Assembly: GCA_033977485.1 (NCBI GenBank)
Contig: CM066984.1
Location: 49,030,600-49,094,599 of the forward strand
DNA length: 64,000 bases
From: Hydrangea macrophylla
Lineage: Eukaryota > Streptophyta > Magnoliopsida > Cornales > Hydrangeaceae
Reading direction: 5' to 3'
Position numbers and translations under genes: made by a program. Of this stretch, positions 56,684 through 64,000 are shown one piece after another; position 1 is the first letter of the stretch, and every line of letters starts with the position of its first letter. The notes below the pieces were generated by a model, which did no database searches, had not been told where the DNA came from, and worked only from the letters and a program-made list of their open reading frames with translations.

Positions 56684-57566
56684 AAGATCTTTTAAATTCT
56701 ATAACTTTTGGACTCAACTTGATAACTACTCTAATGTGGTTTCCCGAGCCTGGAATTCCAATGTTAGAGGTACTCTCCAGTATCAAATCTGCCATAAACT
56801 TAGAATTGTCAAACAAGATTTAAAAAGCTTCAGCAAACATTTCTATGGTAGAGAAAAGCTTCTTGCTGACAAAGCCAGAGAAGAGTTGGAAAATGTCCAA
56901 TCTGACCTTCTTCAAAATCCTCATGACACTTATCTTTTAACCAAGCAAAAAGTGTGCATGCAAAATTTCCTTGATGCTATTTTTATTGAAGAAGAGACTC
57001 TCAAACAAAAGTCTAGAATACAATGGTTGGAGGGTGGTGATAAAAACACTAGATATTTCTTCAACTATATTAAAGAGAGAAGGAATAGGAAAAGGATTTT
57101 CAAATTAGAAACCCCTAACGGCCAGTTTACTTGTAATGTTGAGGATGCTAAATATGAAGCTGTTAGATATTTCAAAACACTCCTAGGTTCACCAGCTATA
57201 AATCCATACTCGGGTATTGACATGTTAAGAACTTTTATCCATAAAAGGATACCTGAGAATCTTTTGTTGGGTCTTGATAGAGTTCCCACCTCTGTTGAAA
57301 TTAAAGAGACTTTCTTCTCTTTACAAGATAACAAAGCCCCGGGTCCGGATGGTTTTAATGCTCATTTTTTTAAACATTCTTGGCACACTGTGGGTTCTGA
57401 TGTCACCTCTGCTATTACTGAATTTTTCACCACAGGTGAAATGCTTAGGGAGTCTAATGCTACTATTATTGCTTTGATTCCTAAAGTCCCTAATCCTTCT
57501 AAGATGGGAGACTTCAGGCCTATCTCTTGCTGTAATACTATCTACAAATGCATCTCAAAAATTATT
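56681..57566 (+). CDS. LINE D ORF2 part 2: linker and RT start
   Basis: GRSFKFYNFWTQLDNYS, LKQKSRIQWLEGGDKNTRYF, NKAPGPDGFNAHFF and ISCCNTIYKCISK, ending at the LINE F insertion (57567). The open frame's start at 56445 and its Lys run are SINE sequence. No stops. Confidence 0.9.
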
Positions 57567-57873
57567 TTTTTGGGAATTGGTGAATGAATAAAAAAAAAGC
57601 CAAACGGCACTATACAAAATACAAGGGGCATACCCCAGGATATACAACAAGCGCAAGAAGCATCCAAATGATGCAAAAAAGGGATGACAACTTCCAAGGC
57701 CAGCAACCAAAGAAAAGACCTTCCCTAACCAAGTATCAATGAGCTATGAAAACGGAGATGGGGGAACCCTAAAGAAAACAGAAACAAAACAAGCAATAAT
57801 GCCCAAAGGCCCCTCTCACTGAACTAGCAAAATACTCCAATGGAGCAAAATGAGATTAACAAAACAATTACAA

Positions 57874-60800
57874 TTACGTCCATCTAGTAATGTAAATAGG
57901 TAGAAGTGGGTCGTTTCTCCACTTGATTTGGATTTGGATAGAGATTTGGAGGACGATCTCTTGAAGAAGTCTTTCCTTTGTTGTGACTTTGGAGTTAAAT
58001 GTTCGGGCATTTCTTTCTCTCTAGATGCTATACACCACCAACCCAAGGCACATTTTAGGAATGATGTGTTGGGGAGTTTTCTTTGTCCAAGTCCTAGCCG
58101 CCCATTCCACAGTTGCGCTCCAAGAGGAAGCTTGAGGAGTAATCTCCAATCGTTGCAGAACTGCCTGCCAAATAAAAGAAGAGAATGAACAACCAAAATA
58201 CAAATGATCATGAGTTTCCATACCTTGATGACATAGAACACATCCCAAAGGTCCAGGTGTGAAGTGGAAGATCCTGTCATGAGTAGATAATCGATTAAGA
58301 ATTGCCAACCAAGAAATGAAACTATGCCTTGGTATATTCCCTGGGAACCAAATGAGCCGATGCCATGGGACCTTAGGGCAAACAACTCTAAGGTGTTCCC
58401 AAGTATATGCAAGATTAAATTTCCCATTAGGAGAAGGAACCCACACGACACTATCAAGATTATCAGACGGAAGGGGAAGCTCAAGCATGTGGCTCCGAAT
58501 TTCCATGAGTTCTAACGTGTTAGTATGCGGCCAATGCCATTCCCCATCCACTATGATATCCTTAACTTGCGCATTCAATGGTATCGCTGCGTCATAAGCA
58601 ACTCTAGGACTAAATTTATCCAAGAGGGGTCCTAAGGGGTGCCAATTATCATACCAAAGGAAGGTACCACACCCATTACCAATTTTGTGCTTCAATAAGG
58701 GCCTCACCATCTCTCGGAGTTTAAGAAGTTTCCTCCAATACCAAGAACTCTGGGATGGGGCTTTGGTATCCCAAAAGCTATTGTTTTTTAAGAGATAAGT
58801 TTTAACCCAATCCACCCACAGAGATTTTGGTCCAGAAGAGAAAAGAGACCAAATATGTTTTAAATTCATTGTTTTATTGAGTTGGACAAGATTTTTTAAC
58901 CCCAAGCCCCCTTCTTTTTTAGGCTTACATACAAGGTCCCATGCAACTTTAGCCCCATAAGCTTTCTCAATGCCACCAGACCAAAGAAATCTCCTCAACA
59001 ACTTTTCAACCTCTTTTAAGATACTTTTGGGTAGGATAAACATACCAGACCAGTAATTTTGAATTCCTGACAAAACAGAATGAATTAATTGAAGTCGTCC
59101 AGCATAAGATAGGCATTTAGATGTCCAAGATGTAATTCTAGAGCTAATCTTATAAACAAGTTCTTGACAATCGCCCTTCTTTAGTCTAGAGGTTATGAGA
59201 GGAACGCCTAGGTACTTAAGAGGAAGGGATCCAATAGGAAATTGGAATATATGACACATGGAATTAACAACAGTATCCTCAATGCTAGAAGTAAATAAAC
59301 AACTCTTACTAATATTAGCAAGCAAGCCTGTGAAATCATAAAATTGAGTAAGAGTGTTTTTCATAAGTTGAGCAGATTCTTTATCCCCATGAAACAATAA
59401 CAGTAGGTCGTCAGCAAAGCACAGGTGGGATATACTCAACTTATCGCATTTCCAATGAAATTTAAAGTGGGTTGAAGCAGTAATATTGTGTTTTAGCAAT
59501 TGACTCAAAGTGTCCATAACAAGAACAAAAAGGTAGGGGGAAAGCGGGTCACCCTGTCTGAGGCCTTTAGCACCTTCAAAGTAGCCAATTAATTCACCAT
59601 TAAAGTTAATGGAGTATTTGGTGCTAGTAACACATTTTTTAATCCAATTTTGCATCTTGGGAGGAAACCCTAGAATATCAATTAAGTCCAAAAGAAACTG
59701 CCAGCTAACACTATCATAGGCTTTCATAAGGTCAACCTTGGCAGCTACGCGGGGTTGACCTGAAGGCTTATGGTAGTCCCTCATGAGATCCTGAGCTAAC
59801 AAAATGTTATCACTTATCTTGCGACCTTTGATAAAGGCAGATTGGGCATTGTCAACAAGATTGGGAAGGACAAGTTGGATTCGTTTTGCAATAATTTTGG
59901 ATATACATTTATAAATAGTGTTGCAACACGAAATAGGACGAAAGTCACCCATTTTAGAGGGATTAGGATTTTTAGGAATAAGAGCAATTATGGTTGCATT
60001 GGTTTCTCCCAGAAGTTCACCATGGATAAAGAATTCTTTGATAGCTTGAGTTACTAAAGCACCGGTTAAGTTCCAGGTTTCTTTAAAGAAATGTGCATTG
60101 TAACCATCCGGACCCGGTGCTTTGTTGCTGTGAATGCTAAACATGGCGTCCTTGATCTCTATATCACTAGGAATATTATCCATACTAGAAAAGGCTTCCG
60201 ATGGGATTCTTTTATGGATAATATCCCTGAGTACATTAGAACCAGGATAGACATTGGCCGCAGGGGTACCAATCATGGATTTAAAATATCTAATGGCTTC
60301 CTGTTGGGATTCCGCTTCATTTTTTGTATATTCCCCATTAGGTAAGAGGAGAGACACTATTCTATTCCTATTCCTTCGATTTTTAATGGATTGGTGGAAG
60401 AAGGTGGTGTTCTTATCTCCTGCTTCAAGCCATTGGACTCTAGATTTTTGCCTCATCACCTCTTCCTCCACACGTATAGCTTCTAGGAAAATTCCCATGA
60501 GGCTACGTTCCTGTGCTTTGATAGTTGGGTCATGTGGGTGCACATCTAGTAATTTCTGGCATTGCATAAGGTTTTCTCTAGACTCGTCAGCAAGCAACTT
60601 TTCTCTACCTATAGAATCTTTAGAGAATTTTTTAAGTGCAATTTTAAGATTCTTAAGTTTCTTGCATAATTGGAATTGGTAATTACCTTCAACATTATTG
60701 ACCCATGAGTTTCTAACCAAGTCCTCGAACTTATCCAAAGAGGTCCAATAGTTATAGAATTTAAACGTATGACCTTTCTTTCTAATAGAGTTATCCATTT

Positions 60801-61485
60801 TAACAAGAATAGGAGAATGATCAGAGATACCAGCTGGGAGAAATTGAGCATAGGCTGAGGGAAATGTGGCTAGCCAATCTTGATTGACTAGAGCTCTGTC
60901 CAGTTTTTCCTTGTACCTGGTAGTGCTCCAAGTGAAATAAATCCATGTGAACCGAAGATCTACAAGGCAAGAGGCATTCACACACGCATTAAATTCCTCA
61001 GTCCCTTGGTCTTTCCCAGGATTACCCCCAAACTTCTCTTTAGAATTAAGTACCGCGTTAAAATCACCAAGAGTAATCCAGGGAATGTGACCAAGCAAAA
61101 CTGAGATGGACTTGATGTCAGTCCAAAGACTTCTCCTTTCTTGGATGGTATTAAAGCCGTAGACAAAAGAAGCTTCAAAAGAAACAGACAAATTAACATC
61201 TTGAATAGAAACATGAATAAGTTGCCTAGTGTTCTTCAAAACCGTTAAATTTACAATGTTAGGGTTCCAGCCAACACAAATTCTATCCACAGAATTAGGT
61301 AGGCTATTAGTGACAAAATTCCAACTAGGGAGCATTCTTTTTTGTATGCTCTCTTGGTTAGGTATTCTAACTTTGGATTCAGTGATCCCCAAAACATTAA
61401 TGTGGTTAGAATTAACAAATTTGGAAATTTCCATTTGTTTTGAAATCTGATTGAGGCCCCTTATATTCCAACATCCAATAATCAT
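57874..61485 (-). CDS. LINE F ORF2 endonuclease-RT, near intact
   Basis: ATG at 61485 (MIIGCWNIRGLNQISKQ). Endonuclease about 1-230 (ESKV, LGDFNAVLN, SDHSPI); RT with NKAPGPDGYNAHFF near 458, QSAFIKGRKISDNILLAQD and CFADDLLLLFH near 688; C-terminal zf-RVT-like [14 protein letters not shown] near 1080. A TAG interrupts after LVVYSI (58021), where relatives have Trp ([11 protein letters not shown]). The same frame continues RERNARTF to TAA at 57874. Total 1203 residues if the stop is read as Trp. Best-preserved ORF2 in the window. Confidence 0.9.
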
Positions 61486-62276
61486 TAAGTACGTCTAAAG
61501 GGGTGTCGTCTTTTACCTGAAGAACTCCTACTCATATTCTTCTTACCTTGTTTAGTATTCTTTTGAGGGGATTGAGATTTAGAGAAGGAAGGGGACAGAG
61601 ATACCTGTAATGGAGTATTGGGAATATCCAAATCCGAATGGGTTGTTGGCTCTACCTCCCCCAAGTTAGAGGCAGGGTTACCAATAAAGAGGAGAGGTTT
61701 AGACCCTTGATCTGGAGAATTCGAAATTTCCAACACTGAGTCTTCACCTTGGTCCAAAGACCTAGCTTTATCTTCTATTACAGGCGTCTGAGCTTTGTCT
61801 TCAACTTGGGGGGAAACATTCACAGCACCCTGGACTATCGGATTTATGATTGTATGGATTGTGTCTGTGCTTTGCTGCTCCACTATAATCCCTTGTTCAG
61901 CAGGGAGTGTCTCCAGGGCCAAAAACTGGTTGGTACAGGATGTAGCTAGAGCACAAGGGACTTCTAATGCTGGTTGTAGTATGTTCTCTATTTGAGCTGT
62001 AGTAACAGTAGTTCCACCTTTCGAATTTGAGAGGATTGGACTCTGTTTAGTTTCAGTGCTATCAATTTGGTCATCCATATGCACATTAGATGAAGAGGGG
62101 TTAGAGTGTGGGTCATGATGTATGACAAACTTTCCTTTACTTTTCAACCTCCAAAGATCATCAGAATTGCCTGCAATATGTTGGTCTGCACTGACAGGAG
62201 CTGGCTTGTGAGTAGGGTGTGCTAATTTGATTTTGCTGCAATCGTGCCCAAACTTCTTACATTTTGCACATCTAAT
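61485..62276 (-). pseudogene. LINE F ORF1 C-terminal fragment
   Basis: Opens in the zinc knuckle (CAKCKKFGHDC) at the truncation point and runs through a variable Ser/Thr/Glu-rich tail to SSSGKRRHPFRRT with stop TAA at 61487-61485, overlapping the ORF2 ATG as TAATG. The DUF4283 domain is absent because of 5' truncation. Confidence 0.88.
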
Positions 62277-62284
62277 AAATTATT

Positions 62285-64000
62285 GCTAACAAACTTCAAG
62301 TGATTCTTCCCTATATTATTGATCAAGCTCAATCGGCCTTCGTTAAAGGGAGGAAAATTAGTGATAATGTTTTACTTGCTCAAGACCTTTTAAGAGATTA
62401 CCATAAAACTGGTGGAAAACCTCGGGTTGCCGCCAAGGTGGACCTTATGAAAGCTTATGACCATGTTAATTGGATTTTCCTCTTTGATCTTCTTGATATT
62501 TTGGGTTTTCCTCCTTTAATGAGGAAATGGATCAAAGCTTGTATTTCTACTCCAAGGTATTCCATTAATTTTAATGGCGAGTCTGTGGGATATTTTGATG
62601 GAGCTAAAGGACTTAGGCAGGGAGATCCAATTTCCCCATACTTATTTGTGATTATTATGGACTCCTTGAGCCAACTTCTTCAATTTAACATTCAGAATAG
62701 TTCCTTTTTCTTCCACTGGAAATACGATAAAATGAAAATCTCTCATCTTTGCTTCGCTGATGATTTAATCATTCTTTTAAATGGGGACTTGGAGTCAGCA
62801 AAACTTATTAGACATACTCTGAACCAATTTTATGAGATCTCTGGATTGCAAGCTAATAATACCAAAAGCTGTCTTTTCGTGTCTGGGGTAGATGATAACT
62901 TGACTACTGATTTGTTGAATGAACTCCATTTTTCCAAAGGGTGTCTCCCCTTAAAGTATTTAGGTGTGCCTCTGATAACTACTAAATTAAAGAAATGTCA
63001 TTGTACAGAGCTTATTTTTAAAATCTGTTCTCGAATTAACTCTTGGAAATCCAAATTTCTTTCTTTTTCGGGTAGGGTTCAGCTTATCCGTTCTGTGTTA
63101 TCTGGGATTCAACTCTTTTGGTCTGGAATGTTTATATTACCTAAAAGTGTTCTTAAGCAGGTGGAGCAATGTATGAGCAGGTTTCTTTGGAGCGGAGGCA
63201 CTGAGAAAGTCCATGGTGCCAAAATTGCTTGGGTCAATGTTTGTAAACCAAAAAAAGAAGGAGGACTTGGCCTTAAAGACATTTTCCTTACGAATACCGT
63301 GCTTAATCTTAAACATTTGGGGAGTATTCTTGACCCATCAAATAATTCTTTATGGAAACAATGGGTTCACATGTACATGATCAAAACCAAAAGCATTTGG
63401 GAGGTAAAAGCCCCTGGACAATGCTCTTGGTATTGGAGGAAACTTTTAAAGCTTAGGAATATAGCTAGGCCTTTAATTAAACATAGAATTGGTAATGGAC
63501 TTAGTACATCTCTTTGGCATGATAATTGGCTCCTTTGTGGCCCTTTGTTTGAGAGCTACACCTCTCGTATTGCCTATGATGCTGCTATAGCTCCAAATGC
63601 TAAAGTGGCAACTATTATATCTCAGTTTCAATGGAATTGGCCTTCCTCTAACTCCATTGGTCTTAATGAAGTTCGGGCTTTCTTGTCCAATTTTTATCAA
63701 CCGACTGCTTTACAAGACACAATTGTTTGGACCACCTCTCCTAATGGTAAGTTTAGCTTCTCTCATATCTGGAACCACCTTACACCCATTAATCCTGAGG
63801 TCCCTTGGTATCCTTTTGTTTGGTATTCTGGGAGTACTCCTAGACAGAATTTTATATTATGGTTAGCCATACAGAGAAGGCTAGCAACCCAAGATAGAAT
63901 GTGTAACTATACTCTTGGGCCTTTGGCTTGTTCTTTATGTCTTAGGCAAATGGATTCTCATGATCACCTTTTCTTTGAGTGTACTTACTCCAACTTCATT
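62285..64000 (+). CDS. LINE D ORF2 part 3: RT core and C-terminal region (open to window end)
   Basis: Resumes ANKLQVILPYIIDQAQSAFV, then LLRDYHKTGGKPRVAAKVDL, LRQGDPISPYLFVIIMD, catalytic CFADDLIILLN near 62755, PLKYLGVPLIT, GGLGLKDIFL, the Trp-rich WEVKAPGQCSWYWRKLLKLR and the zf-RVT-like LGPLACSLCLRQMDSHDHLFF near 63918-63975. I read the frame codon by codon to 64000 and found no stop; the end of ORF2 lies beyond the window. Confidence 0.9.

Larger units (their letters stand above)
57567..62276 (-). mobile_element. LINE F: 5'-truncated LINE, TSD AAATTATT
   Basis: AAATTATT at 57559-57566 and 62277-62284. The 3' end lies on the left (short T-run, then the complement of the conserved 3' UTR phrase at 57620-57650). 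The 5' end lies inside the ORF1 zinc knuckle at 62276. 4.7 kb. Inserted in LINE D RT between KCISK and IIANKLQ. Confidence 0.92.
39458..64000 (+). mobile_element. LINE D: host LINE carrying four later insertions, runs off window
   Basis: 5' UTR from about 39458; ORF1 39584-41133 plus 47961-49380; ORF2 55696-56426, 56681-57566 and 62285-64000. Insertions: LINE B (41134-47946), LINE E (49379-55684), SINE (56427-56680) and LINE F (57567-62276). Every LINE D segment is open with no internal stop, so it was probably intact when hit. The 5' UTR shares GAGAGAAGCTC and CTCTCTCTAG with LINE B. It is inserted in LINE C; the exact left junction is uncertain by some tens of bases. Confidence 0.88.

Noticed and set aside
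56445..57587. Single 380-residue protein with a poly-Lys stretch
   Set aside because: It reads through the SINE and its A-tail into LINE D ORF2; only 56681 onward is real coding sequence.

Overview
This window is repeat-dense plant nuclear DNA, most likely from a eudicot with a large, retrotransposon-rich genome. The evidence is the set of plant-specific element families: a Tat/Ogre-type Ty3/gypsy element with two RNase H domains, chromodomain-type and CRM-like chromoviruses, plant L1-type LINEs with DUF4283 ORF1 proteins, a tRNA-derived SINE, and plant mobile domain and DUF7745-like proteins. I found no ordinary single-copy host gene, rRNA, tRNA gene or CRISPR array. Nearly every base can be assigned to nested transposable elements. 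Many insertion boundaries are fixed by target-site duplications (TSDs) that I could read directly.

Layout. (1) 1-13067 is the 3' part of a Tat/Ogre-lineage element: RT, RNase H, a second RNase H and integrase on the + strand, then a long 3' region with short tandem repeats, a polypurine tract (PPT) and a 3.19 kb LTR (9874-13067). This 3' region carries two genes on the opposite strand: a DUF7745-like ORF (4444-5499) and a six-exon plant mobile domain gene (5776-7942) whose five introns are all GT-AG and phase 0, giving an uninterrupted 562-codon frame. A 192-bp solo LTR interrupts the integrase. (2) 13068-14360 holds the start of a second Tat internal region, an inverted piece of LINE ORF1 and a 27-nt LINE 3' end flanked by a 14-bp repeat. 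(3) 14361-27150 is a decayed Tekay/Del-like chromovirus. A nearly intact CRM-like chromovirus (16149-24760, LTRs differing at 5 sites by eye, TSD AGCTC) sits inside it, and that in turn carries a 5'-truncated LINE. (4) 27151-33385 is a second Tekay-like remnant in the opposite orientation. It contains a three-LTR, two-internal-region non-autonomous element (28451-31366, TSD ATATG). (5) 33386-64000 is a stack of LINEs. LINE C (+) is interrupted by a 634-bp solo LTR and, apparently, by LINE D (+). LINE D carries four later insertions: complete LINE B (-, 14-bp TSD), LINE E (a twin-primed, 5'-inverted copy), a SINE, and LINE F (-). LINE D is otherwise open in every segment I could read and runs off the right edge.

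How the parts relate. The autonomous parts encode the usual copy-and-paste machinery. LTR elements: gag capsid, protease, RT, RNase H, integrase. LINEs: an RNA-binding ORF1 protein, and ORF2 with endonuclease, RT and a zinc-binding C-terminus. The 192-bp solo LTR, the three-LTR element and the 634-bp solo LTR share TGAT...ATCA ends (TGATG...CATCA in most) with the CRM-like element. The 634-bp LTR also shares its LTR-encoded motif, and the three-LTR element shares its primer-site and PPT types. A CRM-like element is therefore the probable trans supplier for the non-autonomous copies. The SINE was probably mobilised by LINE proteins. The most unusual content is the antisense intron-bearing gene pair inside the Tat element and the tandem LTR structures.
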